From NCBI GenBank assembly GCA_013407085.1, contig JACCGJ010003058.1:27677-91676 (forward strand): 64,000 nt of DNA, read 5' to 3'. Both the position numbers and the translations under genes were made by a program. Shown here piece by piece: positions 33,623 through 44,233 of this stretch. Origin of the DNA: Atriophallophorus winterbourni (taxonomy: Eukaryota > Platyhelminthes > Trematoda > Plagiorchiida > Microphallidae). How positions within the stretch are numbered: the stretch's first letter is position 1; each line of letters begins with the position of its first letter. Below the pieces are notes generated by a model. The model ran no database searches. It saw nothing but the letters and a program-made list of their open reading frames with translations, and was not told the DNA's origin.

Positions 33623-33690
33623 ATCTGCGCTCACTGATTGAATACATTTTTTTCGATTATTAATACGCGATTGGTCCCAAACATATTACA

Positions 33691-33986
33691 ATGAATTGCG
33701 AAACTTGTGGACTTCAAAAAGTTTGCATGTAGGAACTTTCAAGCAAAGTATACACACTAAGTGAAAATACCTGCGGCGGAACATTTTGGCATGTGGGATA
33801 TCAAAAGGCAAGCGTAACCCGGGAGGTTTCTAGCCGATCGAATTTGAAATGAGTTTTTCAAGGTTAAGGAAACAGTAATAAAAACTTAAAATGATTTGAA
33901 TAATTGAAAATTTTCATTAATTTCAGAAGGACTTGTGTACTAGGCAATTATTTATTTTAATTTTTTCTTTCGTGTTACAATTACAG
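33691..33986. promoter_or_regulatory. Upstream region of the GH27 gene with an acceptor-like site just before the ATG
   Basis: TTTTAATTTTTTCTTTCGTG and TTACAATTACAG end at 33986, only four bases before the ATG at 33991. This is a textbook 3' splice site. It may accept a short upstream 5'-UTR exon or, as is common in flatworms, a trans-spliced leader. No promoter motif was identified. Confidence 0.4.
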
Positions 33987-33990
33987 AACC

Positions 33991-34302
33991 ATGTTCTACG
34001 AATACTTGATAATCTCTTGTTTCATTTGCTGTTCGTACGTGAAATCCTCGTATCTACTCAAAACTGATTTGAAGACTCCTCCAATGGGATGGTTCCTACG
34101 GGATTATCATCAAAACAAAGAGTTTTGTGACACTCACAAATCGCTGTGTGCCTCTGAGCAGGTTGTTAATTATACGGTGAACCAATTGATCAGGAAAGGA
34201 CTGCTTGATGTTGGATATCAGTATATTCACATAGATTCTGGCTGGACAAATGGACGTCGCAATTCTTTGAGTTTGGAAACAGACCCTGAACTTTTTCCAA
34301 GC
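33991..34302 (+). CDS. GH27 homologue exon 1
   Basis: 104 codons from the ATG to TTTCCAAGC|GTGAGT. Carries the signal peptide, TPPMGW, the disulphide pair C46/C53 (FCDTHKSLC), an N-glycosylation sequon (NYT at 60) and HIDSGW, where the family usually has IDDCW. The end FPS is followed in the family by G-I...L, exactly what exon 2 begins with. Confidence 0.85.
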
Positions 34303-37300
34303 GTGAGTGCAGTTACCATACTCGTGCTGACATGATTATCCGAGAAATTCACTTACTATATGTATAAATTTTATTTAAAATATAAGTTTTCATAAAGTTA
34401 GCGCGGAATATGTTGTGTGCAACGAGTTACAGAAACGTTTGGCATTCCCAGTGATGGATGGTTACGAACTAGCCCTGTTATTATCGGGATTTTTGGCTCT
34501 TGGTTCGAATAATTCGCTAGAAATCAACAACTAGTTAATTGTGTTACATCTTGCAATAGTTTTTGGTTGTTTGACATTGTAAAGTTGAAAGATGATTATT
34601 GCGTAATCAGACTTGCTGTCCTAACTTCGAATAGTTCGTTCAATCAGGCTTCCGGAGCAGTGTATACTATGATAATCATGTCAGAACCAAGTTCCCTTTC
34701 GATTGTCGTTTGCTTCCAAATTCATACCTGAAATTAACCTTTACAACATTGATAACCTTTACTCCTTAATGCAACCACACTGTTGTTGTTGGCCTCTTTC
34801 GGTCGATGTCGACCATGGATGTACGTCACAATCGCATGAATTTTCAGGTTACACGGCTTTTCGAATGACTAAACAGTCCTATTCGGGAGGAACACGCTTT
34901 CCCGCAGCGCTTGAAAATATAGATAGAACTCGGTTGCAGGGCGTCAGTTACACGCCGGCGACGTGATCTGCATTCAGCAGCCAAGAGCTGTATCTGCTCC
35001 TCCCCAGCTTGCAGACTACGCTTTACACAATGCCTCCAATGTGAGCGGTCAAGAGCAAGTTCTTCCCAACTCGCGGGGCCAATACCAAGAGCTTTCACTA
35101 CACTAGCGAAAGCCAATAGGTGAATACGCTTATTACTCACATAACAGAAAAATACGACTTTAGACAACGATACGCAGTTGCATGCATTTCTATCAAACAC
35201 ACATAACTCCAAAACCAGGTTTGTTCTGCTTGCATTTAGCATATAGTGAGGGTACAATTGGGTACGCATGATTTAAAACAGCGGAGGATGAAGGCTGGAA
35301 TAACCAACCTGTTTAATCACAAGTGCCATAACACACGTAGATGGGGTTAAACCCATGGTTATATACAAAGATACACATTTGCATGCATTTCCATCACAGA
35401 GCTACCGATTTCGTTCTGTTTGTATTCATCAGTTACGGGCAGTACGATCAGAATATGAATAACTTGAAACAGATGATGAATGGTGAAGAAGTCTATGTTT
35501 TATGGGCAACTCTCGTTATCACAACACTGTTATCAAACTGTCTGTACCGGTTGTCAACTGGATCGGATTTGGGATAGAATTACATGCCAACTGGTTCGAT
35601 TCTATTAGTCGTCACGCTGGGCTCTTCTGTTTGACATTTACGATTTACATATCGTTCAATAACTGATGGTGTTATCCATTTATTCATTTGTGTGTATGCA
35701 GTTTGTTGTGATGTAGCGACTCTACAACTGATCACAGTTTTCCGGACCTTTTCAATAAATATCACCATTTGGTTGGTTGTTGGCCTCCCTCGATCGATGT
35801 CGACCTTGAATGTACATCACAATCGCATGTATTTTCATGTTCTACAGTTTTTTGAATGACTAAATAGTCCGATTTGGGAGGAACAATCTCTCCCACAGCG
35901 CTTGCAACAATAGTCAGAACTCGGCTGTAGGGCGGCAGTTGCACACCGGCGGCGTGATCTGCGTTTAGCAGCCTAGAGCTGTATCTGCTTCTCCCCAGCA
36001 GTAAGTCAGTTTTATGTACGTTATATAATTTTTTATGTCATATGTAAACTGCATCACACCAAATAATCTTATTGGTACAACTTGGCGCAATGCCTATAAT
36101 GAAAACCCCGATTGGCAATGAAAATACATTAATACAGCAATTCATTGGATTGAGTTTAGGACCGATCTTGTAGTGATGATGTTAAAGCGTTTGAGTGAAA
36201 TAGGTTGTAGCCATTTTGAGTAAAATTTCGAATCTGAAACGGAAACTACGACATACAAGGAGTGACAAATTAGTATTCCTTATATATATATATATCCAAA
36301 AGTTTTCATCTTTATGCTCTTTCACACATCCAGGGGATACTGAACCTGAGTCTCATTCTTTGGGAGAGAAATGTGAAACTTGGTGTGACGCTGTTAACGG
36401 ATGAAAACTCCATCATACAAGACGCTACAAGTATGACCGAGTTCCAGGTCAAATATGTGTCAATCTCTGGTAAACGCCGAACCGATGATAATGAGAATAC
36501 TTTATTTGAAAAATATTCCATAGAACAACGGATCTTTGGAAACTCACAATTCATTGCCTGTTCAGCAGGATACCGACGCCAAGACGCAAGCTTGCCATTT
36601 GAGCAATGGGAATGGGATTCAATACTTCATAACTGTAATTCCTGGACTCCGTATAAAGAACCAGCTCTTGATTGGACGAATGTGCTTAAGGCGATTGAAT
36701 CGATTCGGGATCACGCACAGTTGCTTCACGCAGTAGTGCTACCTGGAAAGTGGAATGATATGGGGCCATTAACGGTGGGTGAGAAATTTTTGACGTGGGA
36801 AGAACGACGCACCCAGATGGCAATGTGGTGTTTGTTCGCTTCTCCTCTGTTCATCCTTTCTGATATTGAGAACCTTGATATATTCACCCTACAATTAATG
36901 AAAAATCCAAGGTTGATTGCTATTAACCAAGACAAGGGTGGAAGAATGCCGCGATTCATTGGAACGGTTTCTGGAGTCCAGGTATTAATTTTCTTGTGTC
37001 AATTCATGTTCTCTTCAGGTCAACTGAGATATGATGCATTAGTTACATTTAAATCATTTAAAAAATGAATTGAATTTTGATATTTGCCCAGTACTACTAC
37101 AACATATCCATATATTAAATTATTCATGGCATTTAATCAATTAAAGCAAATTTGATTAAACTGCTTGCCACAAATTAAAAGGGGACAATACGTTGGTATC
37201 TAGGCAATATTACTGATCAATGTTTCTTAATTACAGATCAACATATCTTATTTTTCAAAACACTGATTCATTCTCTTCTTGCCGTTTAGCTTTGGTCTCG

Positions 37301-37547
37301 AATGTTGTTTGACGAACAAAATACTTGGGCTATCGCGTTCATGAATGCAGGTGATTCAGAACAGGATGTATCGGTTGCTTTGTATCAAATGTGGATCACT
37401 CGTGTGTGCCTTGATTGTACATACTTCATACGGACTGATGTGTACAAGGGTCATCAGTACGACGCAATATCAATTTGGGAAATATTTTCAGTCAAGGTGG
37501 CGAGCCATGATACCAACATGTATCACATACGCAGCGCATGTTCCTGA
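33991..37547 (+). CDS. Glycoside hydrolase family 27 homologue (alpha-galactosidase / NAGA-like), probable pseudoenzyme, three exons
   Basis: Spliced model: 33991-34302, 36334-36981, 37290-37547; all junctions phase 0; about 405 aa (human GLA 429, NAGA 411). Residues 1-20 form a signal peptide (YLIISCFICCSY). The (beta/alpha)8 fold is followed throughout: PMGW at 31-34, VGYQYIHID at 74-82, GILNLSLIL...VKLGV at 105-121, LPGKWNDMG, MWCLFASPLFILSDI, LIAINQDKGG, TWAIAFMNAGD and a C-terminal beta domain. By eye against human GLA, W47 and D92 are kept, but D93 is S83, K168 is S147, nucleophile D170 is S149, E203 is S181, R227 is T209, acid/base D231 is E213 and D266 is G248. Cysteine pairs are lost or kept together (C52/C94 and C142/C172 lost; C56/C63 and C202/C223 kept). 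Active GH27 enzymes remove terminal alpha-galactose or GalNAc in the lysosome; this one probably does not. It may bind glycan or partner an active paralogue. There is no frame damage. Confidence 0.85.
34785..35105 (-). mobile_element. LINE C-terminal fragment in GH27 intron 1
   Basis: The minus strand reads VVKALGIGPASWEELALD, SHWRHCVKRSLQAGEEQIQL, LAAECRSRRRRVTDALQPSS, FKRCGKACSSRIGLFSHSKS, then GTCGACATCGACCGAAAGAG and a CCAACAACAACAG tail at the 3' end (about 34787). It keeps most of the C-terminal module but starts in its middle (5' truncated at about 35105). Family of 8640-9075. Confidence 0.75.
35165..35480 (+). repeat. Two tandem SINE-like units in GH27 intron 1
   Basis: Unit 1: TTGCATGCATTTCTATCA, AACCAGGTTTGTTCTGCTTG, ATGATTTAAAACAGCGG, AATAACCAACCTGTTTAATC, GATGGGGTTAAACCCATGG. 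Unit 2 starts directly with ATTTGCATGCATTTCCATCA and continues GATTTCGTTCTGTTTGTATT, GGGCAGTACGATCAG, AATAACTTGAAACAG. Head-to-tail arrangement. Confidence 0.6.
35762..36000 (-). mobile_element. LINE C-terminal fragment with complete zinc-finger-like motif, in GH27 intron 1
   Basis: The minus strand includes QPSSDYCCKRCGRDCSS followed by QIGLFSHSKNC, an intact C-x2-C ... H-x4-C pattern, then GTCGACATCGATCGAGGGAG and a CCAACAACCAACC tail at about 35775. Only the last ~240 bp of the family remain. Confidence 0.75.
36334..36981 (+). CDS. GH27 homologue exon 2
   Basis: 216 codons. Acceptor TATGCTCTTTCACACATCCAG before GGGATACTG (split here for reading); donor GTCCAG|GTATTA. Runs from GILNLSLILWERN through VKLGV, the replaced nucleophile strand (FQVKYVSISGK), CSAGY, NCNSWTPYKEP, GKWNDMG, WEERRTQMAMWCLFASPLF and INQDKGG to FIGTVSGVQ. 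Continuous frame with no stop although the active-site residues are changed. Confidence 0.85.
37290..37547 (+). CDS. GH27 homologue exon 3 (C-terminal beta domain)
   Basis: Acceptor TTCTCTTCTTGCCGTTTAG before CTTTGGTCT. Encodes LWSRMLFDEQNTWAIAFMNA, the strand that follows the barrel in GH27 (VW.R.L.....A.A..N), a close cysteine pair (VCLDC, residues 360/363, in place of C-x3-C), DVYKGH, and FSVKVASHDTNMYHI, ending SACS-stop. An ATTAAA at 37682-37687 is a possible polyadenylation signal. Confidence 0.75.
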   Translation, partial: LWSRMLFDEQNTWAIAFMNAGDSEQDVSVALYQMWITRVCLDCTYFIRTDVYKGHQYDAISIWEIFSVKVASHDTNMYHIRSACS

Positions 37548-37739
37548 ACTTTCATTCGGAAGCGATTTGCACGGTTCCTGGTTAAGGTGTTTTCCTTTAT
37601 TGCCAAATTTAAATAACAACGTTTATTGTAACATTGTATAATGAATGTTAACTACACTGCGCTTTTCATACTTGTGTTTATATTAAATGGTGTTTCTAAG
37701 CGTTCAACATGATATATCAATTCAGTTTTCAAGGTTTTT

Positions 37740-40040
37740 GAGGGTCTAAAAAGCATGAAGCTTACCAATAATCATAGGATAGTGAAAATTAAAATGTAAC
37801 TGTATGAAAACAATATAGGCAATTAGATTAAATAGTATTTAGGTGGTCGAGAAACGAATGATTAAATGAATGCTCGTCTAATTTAGCTTTAAATTCATGC
37901 AGCCTGGCTGAGCGATTAGCGGTAGAAGGTAAACTGTACCAAGTAAAACAGACGCGGACAGAACAAAAATACATTCTACAGTATATATATGGGTCCGATA
38001 ATTGAGGTATCCCTTGCTGTGGAATCCCTGTAAGGGATGGTTTGGGGTATGGAATATTTTGTAAAGTGGGATAAGGTCTTCTCTGATTCTTCGACGGGGA
38101 ATGTCTAACAAATTCAGTTGAGCTATCGTTTCTTCATCAGGCCTGTTTTAGAGGCTGAGAAAATTTATAAAATACCTGTTTGCATAGATAGAGGACACGC
38201 GTTGTTCTTATAAAGGCAGTGTTAGTTTGAAGTGAGGTTTTTAAATGAAGCATATCCAGAAAACCAATTCTCTTTCTTCACTGTACTTTCTAAGGATAGC
38301 TGAACCTAGATGGTATGTGATCTCTACTTGCTTTCACATGTTCATTAGTCGGCATTTATTGAATTTAAATGGCAGTTTATTCTTCAACGACCAAATCTGA
38401 AGCGTGTACAGGTCTTTTTGTAATAGCAAAGAGTTTCTGGCACAGGGATGCAATCCGCAACTTTATGTCGTCAGCAAATAACGATATGTTACAGCCAACA
38501 GGATCCGGTATTTCATTGACGTACACGAGAAACATAATCGTACCACGGACTGAACCTTGTGTGAACTCTAGTAGTTGCTGCGTAGATGGGTAGTGCGGTT
38601 TGTTGTGTAAGCATTTAGCCAATTCAACAACCTCCCGCTGTTATCAAGCCTTTCAATCTTCTGCAGTAGTAGGCTATAGTTAACACGATCAAATTCTTTG
38701 CAGATATGTAGATAGCAGGGATGAATTGATTGCCATTTATTTGACGCTTGTGTCTTATTATTCAGCGCTATCATTAAATTAGATAAACAGGAATAATTTC
38801 GTTTAAATTCGTGCTGTTTACTCGAATGTAACTGTTAATTTACAAAATGTTTCGTTAGATCGTCAACAACTTGGCGCTCAAGTAGTTTCGAAATCACAGG
38901 TACCTTAGAGTAACGGGACTATAATTAGAAACATCGGAGTGATATCCAACATTATAAACAGACGGAATTATTTCACGTTTCCAATCGGTAGAAATCACGC
39001 CATTTGTGAGTGTTTAAAAAACTAGTATGTGAGTCATTTGTATAGCAAATGCGCATATTACTTTAATATGAGCGGAGTTGTTCCGTCGTCTCGGGAGACT
39101 TTACTGTTTTCAGATTGAAAATATAGGGGGGATGGGTACCAACACGAAATTTATTTTATCCAGAGCAACCGTGGTTGAAATGAGTTGATTTCAAATGCAA
39201 ATATCCATTTCTTTCGAGCTTAATACTGATGAATGAAAAGTGGATAGAGCTTCAGCAGATTTTGATGTAGTTGGTTTGGTTCAGCTGACGTGTTCACGGC
39301 CACAACTCCTGGATTCATCTTAGCTTGATCGTTCACCATACGATAACAGATTTAGGGTTGAACTCCATCATGCGTGATATCCGTTCTTGATCGTACAACT
39401 TGTTTTGGATGATAAATTCGTTTACTTTGTTCTTCAGTAAAAGGAATGTTTCACAGGTCACTGATGACGGTCTTTAGCGATACTATCTCCTAGCAATATT
39501 TTGTACATTTAACCACTTCTTGGTTGGAAATCGAGGTGTTTACTTGAGTTCTTGGAGACAAATTCAGAACTCAGATCGATTGAATTCTTGAGATGAATTA
39601 TTAACCATACCCAGAAATTTGCCGGTTTCCAGTTGGCAGTTAATCGGGTTTGGAGAGTATCACTCAATGCAATAATATTGATCCATCTAACTGTTTGTCA
39701 TAGTTTTAAACAGATAGTCAATCTGGATGACGACGTGATCACTTAGTCCTGGCAGACAAAGTCATCAATGTTGTATTCGTCGCTTGTCTAAACAAGAACT
39801 AGGATTGAAGGTTCATCGGTCCCGTGGTATCAGGTATTACATAACTAATGGTTATAAAGATGAATATCGTCCAACAACTCACTGAATACGCGTTCGAGGG
39901 AATGTTCTGGTGAATGGTATTGCTCTGCAGATTCGGTTAATTGAAGCCACCCATAATTAAAAATCCACAAGTTAATCTGGAAGTAATCATGCGAGTTATG
40001 TCGAGTAGGGCCAGATTGTACCAATCCTGTCCAGTCGTTG
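37740..40040 (-). mobile_element. Decayed LINE (endonuclease, RT and C-terminal domain), minus strand
   Basis: Minus-strand order from 5': MGGFN at about 39975 (endonuclease GDFN), LCLPGLSDHVVIQIDYLF at about 39770-39715 (SDHVVI motif), CYLHICKEFDRVNYSLLLQK at about 38715-38660 (RT motif A), FTQGSVRGTIMFLVYVNEIP and LFADDIKLRIAS at about 38570-38450 (motifs B and C), then RRRIREDLIPLYKIFHTP at about 38100-38040. The 3' tail at 37750-37795 (ACCAATAATCATAGGATAG) resembles those at 13.45 and 2.5 kb. Stops and frameshifts throughout. It lies just beyond the GH27 gene, opposite strand. Confidence 0.75.
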
Positions 40041-40044
40041 GGCG

Positions 40045-41400
40045 ATATACTACTCCTACACGCTGTTAGCTAATCGGACTGAGCACCCGAGTGTATCCCG
40101 TAACACAGAAGGTTTTGGCTGTAGTACAATGATACTACTCGTGCAGGCAATTCTAGTTCACAATTAGATTAATGAGGCTGTATCCACTTTTTTCCTACGG
40201 TGATGATGTCTGGTGAACAGTTTATGAGAACTGCATGCAGTTTACCGATATTGTTTCAAATTCATTGTGCGTTTGTGTAGAGGCATTTTCTAGTAGTTTT
40301 TCTCAGCAAGGATGAGGTGTAGGAAAGTGGCATGTTGAGTGCAGAATATCTGTTGAGTAGACGTCTAACGAGTTGGCATTTACATTCTGTTTATCGATTT
40401 TCTTGAAAGCCATACATGTTATTCACAACATGGAACGTAATTAAAAAGCACTCCATCCACTACCTTGCCATTCAATAGCCTATAGAAGTCTCAGGGATGT
40501 CAAAGCATGTAAGCAAACACTGAATCAATTGGCCGCATACCCAGTTCAGTGTGAATTCGGTCAAGGTCAATTGACACTGCCCCACATGTGTACGAATCAA
40601 CGTGTGTGAAAAGACGTGACTATAATTGAGTGGTTTTGAAATAATAATAAATCAAAATATAAATTTAACTTGAAATGCTTTTTTCTTCGTCGCAGTGGCG
40701 AGAGCCATATCGTAACGATCTCAGTGCTACCTACCAGTCTTAGTGATTTCAACACCCTCTGCAACAGGCGTTCCAACTCCCTATCCTCACTGATTTGTCA
40801 TCAATTTCAAAAATAATAAGCAACGAGCAGCGTACAAAAAAGCCTCTTAGGATAAGTACATTGAAATAGATGTGAAAACCTTACAAGTTCCGGTAGAATT
40901 TCGTAGACGGTCCGTCAAGTCTAAATTGGTGCAACTTCGCCCTATTACGAAATGATTGTGTCAGCCTTATTCGCAATGATAAGATACATTACCCAATCAG
41001 TCTGGTCTAAAAATATGTTACGCATCCTAAAGCATTGTACACGCATATCAACAACTTCCAAAGTGTCAAAGTGAAAATACCACCACTGGCTTCCCCTACT
41101 AGCATATTTATTTCATCTAAAGATTTTGCAACATTCCTCGACAACAATTTGCCCCAGTAATCATAAAGTGCCGATAAATGGACATTTTCTGAGCTCTAAC
41201 AGCTCCAGCCTGCCAATTCTTTACGAGGTGCATTTGCCCTTAATTTTGTTAAAACAAAATTAACGACAAAGCGAACAGGCTAACCCGGAATAGAAATAGC
41301 AATACCGAATTCCAAACTGTTCAACATAATATTAGAACAGAGCTTCGTGCTCAAAATTTGTAAAACTGTCCTGGTTAATCGATCTACAAAGGCAGTGAAA
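40045..41400. other. Unassigned, possibly decayed transposon
   Basis: The right part of the LINE may extend to about 40200. GGTCAAGGTCAATTGACACT at about 40561 resembles blocks near 33210 and 44650 in PLE-associated DNA. No coding motif recognised. Confidence 0.3.
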
Positions 41401-41499
41401 GGAAAAATTTGTTAAACTTTCGTCCGAAAGCTTTAATACCAGTGCTATATAAAGTAATGGAGACCATCATAGATGATGCTTGGGCAATCACTTTGAGAT

Positions 41500-41960
41500 C
41501 AAAAACTTAATCGCTGAAGCACAACAAAAGAATACTGTTATGAGCTGCATTCCACTCGAATTGAATTTACAAATGAAGTGCAATCATGTACTCTTCCCTT
41601 TCTAGAATGCCTGGCTCAAAATGTGAACGGTCACATTATTACTAGTCTATCGAAATCCGATCGACACGGATGTCGTCTTAAGCTACACTAAAGCACATAC
41701 TAAACAGGTATTCTGATCAATAGCGTTGTTCAACTTCAATAAAATTGAGCACTTGTGTGGTGAAGAGCTAGAAAAGAAAAATGCTCATGAAGGTATCCAT
41801 TCGACGGCTAATAAACCATGGATACAATGAGAGCTTCGTGAAGCACCAATTATAGCGGGTGAAATATTCTTCACAAGAGACAGAGAAGAACTGGCGAGCC
41901 ACGGGTTTCGGAAGCGATAAGTAGAATCTGGAACTAAGTGTCAATACTGGTGCAGGTTGG
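41500..41960 (+). mobile_element. Penelope-like element RT fragment (copy 4)
   Basis: The plus strand at about 41555-41690 reads RIEFTNEVQSCTLPFLECLA, then VNGHIITSLSKSDRHG: the PLE pattern FT.E......LPFLD.L......G.I.T..YRKP.DT. The stretch to about 41960 holds later RT blocks in broken frames. Its endonuclease part is found 2 kb downstream at 43880-44190, beyond another LINE. Confidence 0.6.
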
Positions 41961-42359
41961 CAAGTCGCTCTTTGTCGACTTCGTGCAATTTTTTACACTT
42001 ACCTCCTATCTTATTTTCGAATATGTGTTTTTGGTTTAAATTTGATAAAATCTCCTTTTTCTCATTTAAAATCCTTCCGTTCATTCTGGCGTCGCTGTTG
42101 ACACGGATTTGATTAGCATACATGGTTTTCAATCCTTTCGTTTGGATCGGAACTGCCCTATTACAAATCGTGATGAGAAAGTTATAAGTTTTGTATCCAA
42201 TAAACTATATTTATCTTTGACTAAACTAAAATTTCCAGTTTGGATGTTGAATATGAACCACGACATCTTTTTCATTTTCAATTCTTCGTTTTGATAAACG
42301 TGTATGTCGTCCCCAACTGTCATTATGACATTTTTCGTGCTTTCTTATTGAACTTGCCG

Positions 42360-43485
42360 CTTTATAAAACGTTTTGTGCGTACTTGCTGTTGAACTCAAT
42401 CACTCGAATCTTTCGATGTTTTCACATTTGTCTCTTACCAACATTGTTCACTTATCAAAGCTTTCTGATGTGTGTCTCGACTATGTGCTTACAAATGCAC
42501 CAAAACGTTTCCTTGCACGTGAGTCTGCCTTCATCAATAATTATGACCATTGTGTAGTCACGATTGTTCGTAAAATCTAGCGAAATACGGAACATCATTA
42601 CCGGAATCGCAGAGTCGGCAAAAAGATTATTAGCAGAGCATGTTAACCCATCAATGTTTCAGCACTTAGTTAAATGCACTGAGTTTAATATTTTTGAGGA
42701 CCATGAAGCTTCCCAGGAATGTGATGTGTAAACCTCGTACCTTAATTTTTGTTTAGATTTCTGTTGCCCCAAAGAAACTATTTTTGTATGTTTCGATCGT
42801 TTATCCTTCAACTATTAGAAGTGCATCTGAAGACTGAAAGAAAAGTCATTCGAAAATCGAGATCGAGATATGGTTTCTCAGCTTTCTGTATCTATTAAGC
42901 TTGAAATCCAACGTCTTAGTCCCGATTCCTTGCTGTATCGCGCAAATTGCACTTAATTTTTCATTCTTATTCCCGTTTACATGTCCGGTCTATCGCATTT
43001 GCCTTTCCATTCTTACTCTCTAATACGCTGACGACGTCGCCGCTGTTTTCGACTACCATAGACGTGCTGACACTCATGCATCCGAATATTAGATAAATCC
43101 ATAGGTCAGTGGTCATCCTCATTCGCAAATCCTCGCAAATGTAAATAGGTAATATTCTCCAACTTGGTTGTTAAGCGATGTCAAACCCTGCTTAAAGGAA
43201 TTCCTCTGGTTTCCTTCAATGTCTCAGAGTTCATGAGAAACTATTTTTCATGTATGTTGGCGCTATGCTGTCACACATACTCAACCAGACTGATCATGTA
43301 ACTGATAAGTTCTTGAAGGTTCACATGCTATCTTTCTATGTCATTCACTTGTGTTCCCTTTCGTCCCGTCGGATGAACGTTAGATATTTCGATTTTTCAA
43401 GAATTATTACCAACTTCATTTATGCATCCCATATAATATTTCCCGATCTACTTGATAGTGATTTCCTTATGATCAAATAAGGCAT
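42360..43485 (+). mobile_element. LINE remnant of a different clade, inserted within PLE copy 4
   Basis: Plus strand: SKLSDVCLDYVLTNAPKRF and INNYDHCVVTIVRK (42455-42575) are the endonuclease DLVLTN ... DH.VV block; YADDVAAVFDYHRRADTHAS at about 43030-43085 is RT motif C; TNFIYASHIIFPDLLDSDFL at about 43410-43470 is the post-RT block (INYASP...P). Many stops. Its RT signature (YADDVA) differs from the CR1-like copies in this window (FADD). Confidence 0.6.
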
Positions 43486-43879
43486 GAAGGTTATTGCAGG
43501 ACTGAGTTATACCTCAGGGATATAATTCGATATACGATCGTCGATCGACACATCCATGAATGTGGCAGATTGATCTGAGCCATTTCATCCGATAATGCAC
43601 GTTCACTGCATGAGATCCTCATAGATTACAAATCGTTCTTGAAACAGTCAACAATTCTATTGTTTCTTACCTTGTTCGCTATTGGCTTGATCAAACGAAA
43701 GTAATTCTTAATCTAATGTGGCGACTGACAGTATAAATTTCGACATAAAATCCTCAACCTAACAGTGTGCATGTCACGTTATTGGAAGAGTATTTCTGTG
43801 TGGTTGGCTTAATTCAAGTACACGAATAAAGCCATTTTCTTTTTCTTTTTCAAAGGATCATGCACAAGGATTGATTTGG

Positions 43880-44190
43880 TGCCAGCAAGCCATGAAACTT
43901 CATACCAGGATTGAAGAGCGCAAGAGTCGCATAAAGAAACGTCCACAAAACGAGATAGCTCATCAATCCAGAATCAAAAATTCAGCATAGGCAGAACAAG
44001 TGTTGAACACCGGCTAAGTGTGAACCTAGGAAACGTAGAGACGCTGCGGCGTAGCACTAGGCCTTATGGGGAACGCTTGCGTGCAGGGGCAGTAGAAATC
44101 ACGAAGGCTGGTAGAGATGCAGTCAACAAGGTTGTTGGTGCGGAAATCTCTACTAGATGGTCCTCAGCGCTGCAACTGGCAAAATAGCAT
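43880..44190 (+). mobile_element. Penelope-like endonuclease C-terminal part (copy 4)
   Basis: In plus frames: LHTRIEERKSRIKKRPQNE, then IKNSA-AEQVLNTG, then YGERLRAGAVEITKAGRDAV, NKVVGAEISTRWSSALQ. It lines up end to end with TRVNEHRKRVE ... AEITT ... NAVNKVDGADISTIWRSVLQ of copy 2 (22500-22215). The YIG end is missing. Confidence 0.7.
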
Positions 44191-44219
44191 TTCAAGTTAA
44201 ATTCAAATATGCATTTAAT

Positions 44220-44233
44220 ATTATTTCAACACC
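44220..44233. repeat. Target-site duplication, left copy
   Basis: ATTATTTCAACACC, repeated exactly at 44586-44599. Confidence 0.85.

Larger units (their letters stand above)
33006..33690 (-). mobile_element. Penelope-like element piece between inverted hammerhead-like motifs (copy 3)
   Basis: Same plan as 21885-22790: hammerhead-like motif on the minus strand at 33006-33052, decayed endonuclease on the minus strand at about 33290-33480, hammerhead-like motif on the plus strand at 33577-33622, then the outer block CGATTGGTCCCAAACATATT. In the endonuclease part the complement of CACCAGAATAACCCTTACAT and TTGATTCTGTGAATGC lines up with the C-x2-C / YIG region of copy 2 (22525-22570). It ends about 300 bp upstream of the GH27 gene. 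Confidence 0.6.
34303..36333 (+). other. Intron 1 of the GH27 gene, loaded with retroelements
   Basis: 2031 bp, GTGAGT ... CATCCAG. Holds two minus-strand LINE C-terminal fragments and a tandem SINE-like repeat, plus a short TA run (about 36281-36294) near the acceptor. Confidence 0.8.

Noticed and set aside
34703..34966. Extra GH27 exon between exon 1 and exon 2
   Set aside because: The frames in this intron are antisense of LINE and SINE-like repeats. The FPS/GILNL junction already continues the family alignment without a gap.
36536..36736. Alternative-frame ORFs overlapping GH27 exon 2
   Set aside because: The GH27 frame explains this stretch fully, with splice sites and family motifs.
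42129..42323. Lys-rich minus-strand ORFs at 41941-42323 as a possible gene
   Set aside because: They lie between PLE RT and LINE endonuclease remnants, overlap in different frames, and show no motif; more likely chance frames in transposon DNA.
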